Part shown: positions 37,177 through 45,143 of the stretch, one piece after another
How positions within the stretch are numbered: position 1 is the stretch's first letter
Layout of the letters: the number at the start of each line of letters is the position of its first letter
Assembly: GCF_008630065.1 (NCBI RefSeq)
Contig: NZ_VWPL01000013.1
Location: 1-64,000 of the forward strand
Direction: 5' to 3'
DNA: 64,000 nt
From: Blastochloris sulfoviridis
GTDB taxonomy: Bacteria > Pseudomonadota > Alphaproteobacteria > Rhizobiales > Xanthobacteraceae
Position numbers and translations under genes: made by a program
The notes under the pieces: model-generated
What the model saw: the letters and a program-made list of their open reading frames with translations, nothing else
Told to the model about the DNA's origin: nothing
Databases searched by the model: none

Positions 37177-37838
37177 GGCCGCGGCTCCGCCACCAGATAG
37201 CCGAAGCCGCGGCGGGTCTCGATCAGCTCGGCCCCGAGCTTGCGGCGCAGCCGCGTCACTAGGGCTTCCAGGGCGTTGGCGTCGCGGGCATCATCGTCGC
37301 CATAGAGATGGCCGATCAGCTCGTGGGCCGGCACCACCCGCCCCTTGTGAAGCGCCAGATAGGCGACCAGCCGGTATTCCAGCGGCGACAGCGTCACCGG
37401 CAGGCCGCGCACCGTGACCCGCATCTCGCGGGGATCCACCGCGAGCGGGCCGGCCTCGATCACCGCCGTGCCGATGCCGGCCGAGCGGCGGATGAGCGCG
37501 CGGGCGCGGGCCACCAGCTCCTCCATGCGGAACGGTTTGGGCAGATAGTCGTCGGCACCGGCATCGATGCCTTCCACCCGCTCGGCCCAGGTGCCGCGCG
37601 CCGACAGCACCAGCACCGGCATCTGGCGGCCATTGCGCCGCCAGCGCTTGAGCACCGCCAGTCCATCGAGCCCGGGCAGGCCGAGATCGAGCACAACCAG
37701 CGCGTAATCCTCGGTGTCGCCCTTGAACCACGCCTCTTCGCCATCGGCGATGACATCGACCACCGCCCCGGTCGCCGTCAGCGCCGCGGCGATGTCATCG
37801 GCGATGCGCGGCTCGTCCTCGACCACCAGCACGCGCAT
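37173..37838 (-). CDS. OmpR/PhoP-family response regulator
   Basis: 221 residues: receiver domain (VVEDEPRIADD; phospho-Asp in LVVLDLGLPGLDG; Lys in LPKPF) and a winged-helix DNA-binding domain (LSPLEYRLVAYLALHKGRVV, ALEALVTRLRRKLG). It is the partner of the kinase that follows; the ATGA overlap and matched types make this pair secure. Start overlaps the PepSY gene stop by 1 nt (TAATG). Confidence 0.93.
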   Translation of the reverse strand: MRVLVVEDEPRIADDIAAALTATGAVVDVIADGEEAWFKGDTEDYALVVLDLGLPGLDGLAVLKRWRRNGRQMPVLVLSARGTWAERVEGIDAGADDYLPKPFRMEELVARARALIRRSAGIGTAVIEAGPLAVDPREMRVTVRGLPVTLSPLEYRLVAYLALHKGRVVPAHELIGHLYGDDDARDANALEALVTRLRRKLGAELIETRRGFGYLVAEPRP

Positions 37839-38197
37839 TACATCTCTTCCTCGAGGACCTCGCCGGTCCTGGCGTCGACCTTGGCCTCGACCAGACGGCC
37901 ATCCGGCCGCAGCACCTTGACCTCATAGACGATCCGGTCGTCGCAGTGTTCCAGCTCGATCTCGATGACCTCCCCGCCCAGCGCCGACTCGACGGTCGGC
38001 AGGATTTCCGCCAGCGGCCGCGCCCGCCCCTCCTGCAGCGCCCGCCTGGCGCAGTCGTGGTCATCGCGGCGGCGGTGGCGCTTGCGGCGCTGCTCGCCGT
38101 GCCCGTGCGGCCCGCCATACTGGGCGGCGGCGCCGGCGATGCCGAGAAGCCCACACGCGCCGGCCAGCAGAATCACGCGCCTGACATCATCAACCAT
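37838..38197 (-). CDS. Exported PepSY-domain protein
   Basis: 119 residues: signal peptide (VILLAGACGLLGIAGAAA), a basic His/Arg-rich stretch, and a PepSY domain (LAEILPTVESALGGEVIEIE, VYEVKVLRPDGRLVEAKVDA). PepSY proteins inhibit proteases or tune sensors in the periplasm. First gene of the PepSY-regulator-kinase operon, so it may modulate the kinase; this is inference. ATG 38197 has AAAGG upstream; a GTG two codons earlier is possible. Confidence 0.85.
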   Translation of the reverse strand: MVDDVRRVILLAGACGLLGIAGAAAQYGGPHGHGEQRRKRHRRRDDHDCARRALQEGRARPLAEILPTVESALGGEVIEIELEHCDDRIVYEVKVLRPDGRLVEAKVDARTGEVLEEEM

Positions 38198-38639
38198 GGC
38201 CACCTTTTAGATTCGCGCGGCTGACGGCGCCCTGACGCACCCTGGCGGGCCGCGGTTGCGTTCCCGGCGGGGCAAAGGTCGTGAGCGAATCCCCGCTTCT
38301 CGCGCCGGCGCGGCCCAGCGCCGCAGCAGCAGAGCACCCTCTCTCCACAACAAGGCTGCTTGCCGCCTTGAGGCAGAAATCCGGCCGCCGGAAATTCCGT
38401 CGAAACGGCCGGGTTGACCCGTGTTTCACGGTGTTCGGCGGCGATGCCGGCCATTGCATTCGGCGCCAGAAACGGTAGTGTCACGCCGCTTGGGGGGTGC
38501 GACAACCTATTCCATTTTCATCCGTGACGACACCGCAGCCCCGACCGGTGTGGAACGGATGAACTGAGGCGTTTGGCCGTGCCAGCCGTCTCAGTATGGG
38601 AGGGGTGGACACTCTCAGCTCCTTAGGAGAGGATCAAAA
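38198..38639. other. Spacer with 5' part of the first gamma-type unit
   Basis: 442 nt between the divergent PepSY gene and the first gamma-type gene. The part from 38451 is about 105 nt of sequence shared with 39511-39615 upstream of the second gamma gene. No other gene is evident; the rest likely holds the PepSY operon promoter. Confidence 0.6.
38454..38481 (+). promoter_or_regulatory. Putative promoter of gamma-type gene 1
   Basis: TTGCAT, a 16-nt spacer and TAGTGT, conserved in position and spacing with 39514-39541 upstream of the second gene. It implies an untranslated leader of about 150 nt. Call rests on conservation between the two copies only. Confidence 0.4.
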
Positions 38640-38810
38640 ATGAAACTTTCGTTCGTTATTGGGGCGCTCTCGGCCATCCTCGCGTCGACGGCTGCGTCTG
38701 CCGCTATCGTTAACGGCACTGCTGTGCCGAGCATCACCGACGCCAACCTCTGGGTTCCGCTCGGAATCCTTGGCATCCCGACCATCTGGATCGCGCTGCT
38801 CTATCGTTGA
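38640..38810 (+). CDS. LH1 antenna gamma-type polypeptide, copy 1
   Basis: 56 residues: an apparent signal peptide ([20 protein letters not shown], cleavage after ASA near residue 21) and a mature peptide of about 35 residues with one membrane helix, [10 protein letters not shown] then [11 protein letters not shown]. Length, single helix and aromatic ends fit the gamma subunit of the Blastochloris bacteriochlorophyll-b LH1 complex, a 36-residue peptide that packs outside the alpha/beta ring. RBS GGAGAGGA lies 6 nt before ATG. Copy 1 has Ala where copy 2 has Trp (TDANLW versus TDWNLW). Too short for ordinary gene calling. An unrelated small membrane peptide is the alternative. Confidence 0.8.
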   Translation: MKLSFVIGALSAILASTAASAAIVNGTAVPSITDANLWVPLGILGIPTIWIALLYR

Positions 38811-38898
38811 GCACGCGCCAGCGGCTCAGGGTTTGAACAGAACATCTCGGGCTGGGCTCCTCGCGGGTCCAGCGCGGTTCTGTAATACCTGACGTTTT

Positions 38899-38981
38899 GC
38901 AGGGTTTCCAATTGCGCCACGGTGCTCTTGGAAATCCTGCTTCATTAAGCTGCCACGGCCCTGGGTCCGTGGCAGCTTTTT
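38899..38981 (+). terminator. Hairpin plus intrinsic terminator after gamma copy 1
   Basis: A first hairpin pairs GCAGGGTTTCCAA (38899-38911) with TTGGAAATCCTGC (38928-38940); it matches the hairpin after copy 2. A second, stronger one follows: AAGCTGCCACGG pairs with CCGTGGCAGCTT and ends in TTTTT (38947-38981), a classic Rho-independent terminator. Confidence 0.88.
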
Positions 38982-39706
38982 GATTCATGCTCTTTGTCCT
39001 CCTCTTTGTCTCTTTGTCCTCTTCTCTCGTCTTTCTTGGTCTCCGCGTTCCTTTGGATACGTTGATTCTATTATGACCTACGGGCCAGCCTGCGGCCGAT
39101 GCGTTGGGACCGGCTCTCGCGGCGAGCACTCTCGAAACGGAAGCTCGACCGGTTGCATTGCGTCCTGCCCGGACCCTGCCCACCGGCCCTCCCCAGGCAC
39201 CGTTCGATCGGCAGAGCAGGCAGATAAGTAGTACGTCCCATGCAGGTTGCGGTGATTGCCGCTGCCGCCGCTAGGCTCCGCACAATCGTGCCCAGGCCGG
39301 GGAGCGCCGCCGGCGGCCGCCGAGTCGCCGCCGAGGCAGGGCAACCCTTGCCGCATGCGGCTTCGCAGCCGCCGACCCCAGGACGCGCGGGGCCGGATTG
39401 TTTCCGGCGGATACCGCCACGCCGTCGAAAAAGTCTGCCCGCCACGAGTTCGGACCGCATGTGACGGGCTGGTGATCGGCAGTTTCTCGTAACCTCAATC
39501 GCCGATCCAACCATTGCATTCGTCGCCAGAAGCGCTAGAGTCATCTTGCTCGGAGGTGCGACAGCCTTTTCCGTTCTCATTCGCAACGACACCGCTGCCC
39601 CGATCGGTGTAAGGTGAATGGACTGGCGGCGGAAGATAACACCGGCCGCGAGGCATGGCAGAAAAGGAAGTAAGCATTCCTGGGCCCCTTCATGAGAGGA
39701 CCAAAG
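38982..39706. other. Spacer between the two gamma-type genes
   Basis: About 725 nt. 39511-39615 is duplicated from 38451-38556. The part 38982-39510 contains no convincing gene; small frames there lack RBS and coding character. Opens with a pyrimidine-rich stretch (CTTTGTCCTC repeats, 38991-39025). Confidence 0.6.
39514..39541 (+). promoter_or_regulatory. Putative promoter of gamma-type gene 2
   Basis: TTGCAT, 16 nt, TAGAGT, equivalent to 38454-38481. Same distance to the gene as in copy 1 within a few bases. Confidence 0.4.
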
Positions 39707-39880
39707 ATGAAACTATCAGCTGTTATTGGGGCGCTTTCGGTCGTCCTCACGTCGACGCTCGCTTCTGCTTACTTCGCTGCCGATGGCGCTGTGGTGCCGA
39801 GCATCACCGATTGGAATCTCTGGGTTCCGCTCGGAATCCTTGGCATGCCGACCATCTGGATCGCGCTGCTCTATCGTTGA
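39707..39880 (+). CDS. LH1 antenna gamma-type polypeptide, copy 2
   Basis: 57 residues. Cleavage after the AXA-type site LASA (residue 21) leaves exactly 36 residues, from YFAADGAVV through [14 protein letters not shown] to [11 protein letters not shown]. This is the known length of the Blastochloris LH1 gamma polypeptide. One transmembrane helix with Trp near both ends. RBS AGAGGA precedes ATG by 6 nt. The coding part is about 75 percent identical to copy 1 by eye. The pufBALMC genes are not in the window, which fits gamma genes being encoded apart. Identity is from memory of the family, not from a search. Confidence 0.85.
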   Translation: MKLSAVIGALSVVLTSTLASAYFAADGAVVPSITDWNLWVPLGILGMPTIWIALLYR

Positions 39881-39969
39881 TCACAGGTCGGCGTAGCAGG
39901 GCCTGAGCAGAGTGACGCAGGTTGGACTGAAGGTCGGACCAGCGCTGTCCTGCAAAACCTGAGACGATA

Positions 39970-40025
39970 GCGGGATTTCCGAATCCGCTAATATGCGGAC
40001 TTCGGAAATCCTGCTTTTATTTTTT
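39970..40025 (+). terminator. Intrinsic terminator after gamma copy 2
   Basis: GCGGGATTTCCGAATCCGC pairs with GCGGACTTCGGAAATCCTGC around a 6-nt loop and is followed by TTTTATTTTTT. Long nearly perfect stem; strong Rho-independent terminator. Confidence 0.92.
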
Positions 40026-40842
40026 GGCCACTGGAATTCAGCAGTTTTAGAGTTATCGAAATTCCGTCGCGCCCGCCGAGAAGCCGGATGCTGTTTGTTC
40101 CGCCGCGCCCCTCTGCGCGGCTTTATTTTTGCCGTCTAAGGCCGCGTCCGCCGATCTGATTGAACCAAGTGGACGCTCTAAGCCCTTGAGTTGTCGCGTT
40201 CTCTTTCGCGAAGCCGGTTTCCGCTTTTGCGGAGAATGCTAGAGGGTGTCCGCCGACCTGATTGAACTAGGCGGACGCTTTGATCTCAGCCTGCATGGAT
40301 CAGCGGCTGTGGCCCCGGAAGCCGTGGCCGGTACACTCCACACCATCGCCGGGCTTGGCCCGGCGATCCCGACACCTGACCATCCCGCCTGCGGCCCTCT
40401 TTTCCGACGCCACCGCGTTCCCATTGGCACCGCCGGGCCAAGCCCGGCGGCGTACACGGTGGGCGCGCGCAAGCATGCCATGTCAGCCGGCGTGGATCGT
40501 ACGGTTTCCGGCTGATCAAGCTGGAAACCGTATCGCCCCGGCAGCTTTCGCAAGTTTGGCTGCAGGTGCCAGACTGACGTTTCATATGGTTTCCGAATGA
40601 TTACCTCGCGATCGCCGGAAACAGACTCGCCAGATATCCCTGTTCGACAGCGGGGATATCTGTGGCCAAGCGATAAAACCGTGCCATGCGGCGTTGGATT
40701 TCGTGTCGCCATTCGCCCTCAACCGTCTCCGACCGCCAAAGAACCGTCATGGGTAGATGGTATTTTAGCGATCAATACACAGTTTGTTTAAAGCGTCTTC
40801 GGAATCATGCCGCCTGCCTACACGGGTCCAGGAGAACGCATT
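40026..40842. repeat. Repeat-rich spacer before the RTX protease
   Basis: No credible gene in about 820 nt. A REP hairpin copy (CGCGAAGCCGGTTTCCGC, TTTTGCGGAGAATGC) lies at 40204-40240, flanked by direct repeats of about 36 nt starting at 40146 and 40247 (TCCGCCGA..TGATTGAAC). CCGGGCTTGGCCCGGCGAT near 40355 and GCCGGGCCAAGCCCGGC near 40433 are palindromic. The GGAAACAGACTCGCCAGATA block near 40615 belongs to the dispersed repeat family. Confidence 0.65.
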
Positions 40843-43212
40843 ATGGCGAAGGCGGTTTGGACGAACGCCCAGATCATCGCTCAGCTCGACAGCGGCTACC
40901 ACCTGTCGGGAAGCAGCCTGACCTATGGCTTCCCGGCCAGCGCAAGCTGGTTTCCCTACGCCGAGAAGACCGGGTTCTCGGCGCTGACCAGCGCGCAGCA
41001 GACCGCCGCAACCCTCGCCATCAAGCTGTGGGATGACCTGATCACGACCGACTTCGCCTACACGTCCAACGGCGCGGCGGCGACCATCAAATACTCGAAT
41101 ACCACAACCGATATCGGCTACGCCCACGCCTACTATCCGGGCAGCTATACTGGCGCCAGTTCGGTCTGGTTCAATTCCAATTACGGATCGAATTCCGGCA
41201 CCAACAATCTGGTCTCGCCCACGGTCGGCCAGTGGGGGTTCCAGACCTACGTCCATGAAACCGGCCATGCGCTCGGGCTCGACCACCCCGGCGACTATAA
41301 TGGCGGCTCGCCGACCTATGCGAACGATGCACTCTTCATGCAGGATTCGCAGATGTACAGCATCATGTCGTATTTCACGGCCGACAATACCGGGGCCGAC
41401 TGGGTAGCGAGCGACGGCAGGACCTACTACGCCCAGACGCCGATGCTGTACGACATCCTGACGATCCAGGCGATGTACGGCGCCGAGACCACCACGCGGG
41501 TCGGCAACACCACCTACGGGTTCAATGCCACCGCCGACGCCTGGGTGTTCGACTTCACCCAGAACAAGCATCCGGTGCTGTGTATCTACGATTCCGCCGG
41601 CAATGACACGATCGACCTGTCGGGCTGGAGCTATTCCTGCACCATCGACCTGACGCCGGGCTCCTTCTCCAATTGCGACATGATGACCTGCAACCTGTCG
41701 ATCGCCTATGGCGCCTGGATCGAGAACGCCATCGGCGGCGGCGGGGCGGACCGCCTCACCGGCAACAGCCTCGGCAACACGCTGTCCGGCCTCGGCGGCA
41801 ACGACATCCTCGACGGCGGCGCCGGCAACGACATCCTCCTGGGGGGCGACGGCAGCGACCAGCTCACGGGCGGCACCGGCGACGACACGCTGACCGGCGG
41901 CGCCGGCAACGACACGCTGACCGGCAATGACGGCACCGACACCGCGCTCTATTCCGGCCTGTTCGCGGCCTACACGATCTCCATCTCCGGCGGCTGCTAC
42001 TTGGTCTCCGGCGAAGGGGTGGACACGCTGGCCGGCATCGAGTTCGCGCGCTTCGTCGACGGCGTCTACGATTTCCTGCTCGGCCTGTTCTCCGACCCGA
42101 CCACGACCACCACCACGACAACCACCACCGACGAGTCGGAGACCGGTGTCACCGTCTTCGGCTCCAAACGCAGCGACACCATCAGCACCACCGTCACCGT
42201 CGCAGGCCAGTCCATGGCCGGCGACGGCGCCGACACGCTCTACGGCTATGCCGGCAACGACTCGCTGGATGGCGGCCTGGGCGCCGACGTCATGTATGGC
42301 GGTGCCGGCAACGACATCTACGCGGTCGACGATGCGGGCGACCAGGTGATCGAGCTGATCGGCCAGGGCACCGATCTCGTGCGCACCACGCTGTCCGCCT
42401 TCACGCTCGGCGACAATCTCGAACGGCTGACCTACATCGGCAGCGGGGATTTCGCCGGCACCGGCAATGCACTCGCCAACATCCTGACCGGCGGCGCCGG
42501 CGACGACACGCTCTTGGGGTTCGCCGGCAACGACTCGCTGGCCGGCAATGACGGCGCCGACACGCTCGACGGCGGCCTCGGCAACGACACCATGGTCGGC
42601 GGCGCCGGCAACGACACCTATGTGGTCGACAGCACGCGCGACAGGATCACCGAGCGCAAGGATGGCGGCACCGATCTGGTGACCACCTCGCTCAGCAAAT
42701 ATGCGCTCAGGGCCTACCTCGAAGACCTCACCTATACCGGCTCGGACGCCTTCATCGGCACCGGCAATGCGTCGGCCAATGTCATCACCGGCGGCACGGG
42801 CAATGACAAGCTTTCCGGCGCCGCCGGAAACGACGTGCTCGACGGCCTCGCAGGCGACGACATCCTCGAAGGCGGCGCAGGGGTCGACACCCTGTCTGGC
42901 GGCGAGGGTGCCGACACCTTCGTCTTCCGCACCATCAAGGACATGGGCTGCAACGACAGTGCCGACACCATCTGCGACTTCTCGACGGCCGAGAACGATA
43001 TCATCGATCTGCACCTGATCGATGCCATGACCAAATTGCGCGGCAACAACACATTCGTGTTCATCGGCGAGGACGACTTCTCGAACACGGCCGGCCAGCT
43101 CCGGTTCACCGAGGGCCTGCTCGCCGGCGACATCAATGGCGACGGCACCGCCGATTTCGAGATCCGCCTCACCGGCGTCACCACGCTCTCCGAGACGAGC
43201 ATCCTTCTTTGA
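40843..43212 (+). CDS. Serralysin-type RTX metalloprotease
   Basis: 789-residue predicted secreted zinc protease of the M10 serralysin group, normally exported by type I secretion. The zinc site HETGHALGLDH spans residues 138-148 and the Met-turn SIMSYF is at about 175. Calcium-binding RTX nonapeptides (GGxGxDxLx) form blocks at about residues 315-367, 443-500, 546-593 and 650-690, with a Thr-rich linker near 419-433. It ends in the serralysin C-terminal domain (DINGDGTADFEIRL, SETSILL), the likely secretion signal. No N-terminal signal peptide, as expected. It has seven Cys, unusual for this class. RBS AGGAG upstream of ATG 40843. Its exporter is probably the one at 55687-58823. Confidence 0.92.
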   Translation: MAKAVWTNAQIIAQLDSGYHLSGSSLTYGFPASASWFPYAEKTGFSALTSAQQTAATLAIKLWDDLITTDFAYTSNGAAATIKYSNTTTDIGYAHAYYPGSYTGASSVWFNSNYGSNSGTNNLVSPTVGQWGFQTYVHETGHALGLDHPGDYNGGSPTYANDALFMQDSQMYSIMSYFTADNTGADWVASDGRTYYAQTPMLYDILTIQAMYGAETTTRVGNTTYGFNATADAWVFDFTQNKHPVLCIYDSAGNDTIDLSGWSYSCTIDLTPGSFSNCDMMTCNLSIAYGAWIENAIGGGGADRLTGNSLGNTLSGLGGNDILDGGAGNDILLGGDGSDQLTGGTGDDTLTGGAGNDTLTGNDGTDTALYSGLFAAYTISISGGCYLVSGEGVDTLAGIEFARFVDGVYDFLLGLFSDPTTTTTTTTTTDESETGVTVFGSKRSDTISTTVTVAGQSMAGDGADTLYGYAGNDSLDGGLGADVMYGGAGNDIYAVDDAGDQVIELIGQGTDLVRTTLSAFTLGDNLERLTYIGSGDFAGTGNALANILTGGAGDDTLLGFAGNDSLAGNDGADTLDGGLGNDTMVGGAGNDTYVVDSTRDRITERKDGGTDLVTTSLSKYALRAYLEDLTYTGSDAFIGTGNASANVITGGTGNDKLSGAAGNDVLDGLAGDDILEGGAGVDTLSGGEGADTFVFRTIKDMGCNDSADTICDFSTAENDIIDLHLIDAMTKLRGNNTFVFIGEDDFSNTAGQLRFTEGLLAGDINGDGTADFEIRLTGVTTLSETSILL

Positions 43213-43374
43213 TGCAGGGTCCGAAAGCACGGTTGCGATTCCGAATCCGGACGTCGCTGTAAGCCGCTGCGATTCAGAATCCGGATTTCGCCGCAAGCCG
43301 CTGCCATGAAACCGGAATTGCGTCGGCGACGGGAGGCGCGATACCGGCCCCGCCGGCCGGTGGCCGCCCCTTCC

Positions 43375-43926
43375 CTACAGCATCTCCGGCCGGAACTTCG
43401 CGCGCCGGCTGATGATCCTGCCCGACACCATGAATTCGCCGCCACCGAGATAGTGCAGCGTTTCCGGGTGCTTCGGTCGCGCCGCGGCCTGCGCCTTCAC
43501 CACCTCGAAAATGAAGAAGTTGTAGGTGTCGATCAGACAGCCATCGACGAGGCGGCACTCGAAATTGGCGTGGCACTCGGCGATGAGGGGGGCAGCGACG
43601 TGCGCGGCCGGCTCGGCCGTCAGGCCGAAATGCGCGAACTTGTCGATCTCGGCGCCGGTGGTGTTGCCAATGCCGACCACGGTGTCGACCATGTCGGCGG
43701 TCGGCAGGTTGATCACGCACGCCTTGCTGCGCCGGATCAGGTCAAAGCTGTGGTTGGCGCCGGAAATGATGCAGCCGACCAGCGACGGCGTGAACTCCAT
43801 CACCGTGAGCCAGCCCATGGTCATGATGTCGGTCTCGCCGCGATCGGCGGAGGACACCAGCACCACCGGGCCCGGTTCGAGAAAGCGCCGCACCTCGCTG
43901 ACCGGGACGTCGATCTTGCGCGACAT
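43375..43926 (-). CDS. Flavin reductase family protein
   Basis: 183 residues of the FMN-binding split-barrel fold: VVLVSSADRGETDIMTMGW, MEFTPSLVGCIISGANHSFD, ACVINLPTADMVD and ECRLVDGCLIDTYNFFIFEV. Members are flavin reductases or FMN-binding partners of monooxygenases. ATG 43926 with GAGG upstream is preferred to a longer frame. No oxygenase is adjacent. Confidence 0.87.
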   Translation of the reverse strand: MSRKIDVPVSEVRRFLEPGPVVLVSSADRGETDIMTMGWLTVMEFTPSLVGCIISGANHSFDLIRRSKACVINLPTADMVDTVVGIGNTTGAEIDKFAHFGLTAEPAAHVAAPLIAECHANFECRLVDGCLIDTYNFFIFEVVKAQAAARPKHPETLHYLGGGEFMVSGRIISRRAKFRPEML

Positions 43927-43984
43927 CGCCGCCTCACGGATTTCACACGGCGTCCGGCCATGATGCCGGACACCGTGTGACATC

Positions 43985-44092
43985 AAACCTCACCTCTGCC
44001 GGAAACCGCTTCTCCGAAACATCTGTTCGAAAAGGGATTTCCGGCTGTCGGGATACGGTTATCCGGCTTGATCAGCCGGAAACCGCATCACG
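43985..44092. repeat. Dispersed repeat copy with terminal palindromes
   Basis: CCGGAAACCGCTTCTCCGAA, TGTTCGAAAAGGGATTTCCGG and GGCTTGATCAGCCGGAAACC appear in order, as in the family at 55176-55280 and 61038-61160. GGCTTGATCAGCC is a perfect palindrome. Confidence 0.6.
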
Positions 44093-44522
44093 GCTTCTTC
44101 TCGGCCGGCTCGCTCGCCTCCGGTTCGGCGGCGGGCGCAGGCTCCGCCGGCGCTGCCGGTGTAGCGGACTCGGCCGGCAGCGCCTCCTCGATGGCGGGCT
44201 CGGCAACCGCAACGACGGTCACCACCGTCGTCTCGGCCACCGCCTCGACCGTCTCCGACACGGCCGGCTCGACCACGATCGTCTCAGCCGCCGTCTCGAC
44301 AGGCGGGGCCGGGTCCACGGCTGCGGCGGCCGGTTCGTCCGCCTTGACGGGAGAAGTCTCCGTCTTCGCCGCATCAAGCGCGGCGGCGCGTTCCTCCGCG
44401 GCCTGACGGCGCTCCTCCTGGAAATTGGTCACCAGGAACCAGAACCAGTTGATCGGCCACCAGATGACCGGTCCTCGCCCCTCTTCCCACAGAATGCCTC
44501 TGCCCTTGAAGCTGTATGTCAT
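44088..44522 (-). CDS. Ala/Glu/Pro-rich protein with short hydrophobic start
   Basis: 144 residues. A Trp-rich hydrophobic stretch (GPVIWWPINWFWFLVTNFQ, about residues 17-35) precedes a low-complexity tail of Ala, Glu, Val, Pro and Thr (TAAETIVVEPAVSETVEAV). RBS GGAGGGAT before ATG 44522. No family recognised. The short hydrophobic part may anchor it peripherally, with the rest extended and disordered. Confidence 0.65.
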   Translation of the reverse strand: MTYSFKGRGILWEEGRGPVIWWPINWFWFLVTNFQEERRQAAEERAAALDAAKTETSPVKADEPAAAAVDPAPPVETAAETIVVEPAVSETVEAVAETTVVTVVAVAEPAIEEALPAESATPAAPAEPAPAAEPEASEPAEKKP

Positions 44523-44893
44523 GCCGAATCCCTCCGCAACGGCGGCGGTAGTATAGCGCAGCAGTGCGACAAGCACAGCGACTCGAATGCGCCGGGTTTC
44601 CGCCGCCCGGCACCAGAGCATGCCCGGCAAGACCGGAACCCGCCGCTGCGGAAGCGATGACGTGAGACGGAATCCGGCTGATCAAGCCGAAGCTTTGTCG
44701 TTCCGCCGGCAATACTCCTGGCCGCGGGCAACCATATCTGCTGAAGTGCAGAGATTACGGATACAAATTTTCCTCGCCCGCAGATAATCGCCCCGCGATT
44801 CCCGCAAGCACGCGGAGCGAAGAGCTCTTGTCATGCGGCAGGTTTGATTGCGATCCGCCGACGAAGATCGTCCCGCACGCGCGGATAGTCGTC
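44523..44893. other. Spacer without recognisable genes
   Basis: 371 nt between two small minus-strand genes. A GGCTGATCAAGCC palindrome near 44673 belongs to the dispersed repeats. The part 44730-44790 is AT-richer and may contain the promoter of the Ala-rich gene's unit. Nothing further. Confidence 0.5.
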
Positions 44894-45070
44894 TTAACCT
44901 GCGGCAAGCCGGCGTTGAAGCTTCTGCATCGCCAGCCGTTCGAGGTCGGCGCGGGCGGCGGCGGCGGGCGCCATCACCACCACCTCAATGCCGGTTTCGG
45001 CATCAATGGCGGCCACCCGGACATAGGCGCCCATCCGGGAAAATTCGAACAGCACTTCGCGCTCGGCCAT
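44894..45070 (-). CDS. Short conserved alphaproteobacterial protein (DUF6898-like)
   Basis: 58 residues: MAEREVLFEFSRMGAYVRVA, IDAETGIEVVVMAPA and LERLAMQKLQRRLA. This pattern matches a small family widespread in Hyphomicrobiales that I recall as DUF6898. Function unknown. It follows the L,D-transpeptidase gene on the same strand. Confidence 0.72.
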   Translation of the reverse strand: MAEREVLFEFSRMGAYVRVAAIDAETGIEVVVMAPAAAARADLERLAMQKLQRRLAAG

Positions 45071-45143
45071 GTCGCCTTCCGCAACCCGGATACGCTGGCC
45101 GGGCACACGGCCCCCGCCCCGGCCGGCGCTGCCCCACTCGTCC

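Noticed and set aside
38980-39592. Small frames between the two gamma-type genes
   Set aside because: Arg/Pro/Gly-rich with no RBS and no coding bias; part of the region is duplicated upstream DNA.
38640-39880. Type I toxin or leader peptide explanation for the small genes
   Set aside because: Conserved signal peptide cleavage, fixed mature length, paired Trp/Tyr helix ends and independent terminators fit an antenna peptide better; no antisense antitoxin RNA signal seen.
40765-43296. 843-codon minus-strand frame across the RTX protease
   Set aside because: It mirrors the Gly/Asp repeats of the plus-strand protease, is rich in Val/Gly/Ala, and has no recognised domain. The plus strand has zinc site, Met-turn and RBS.
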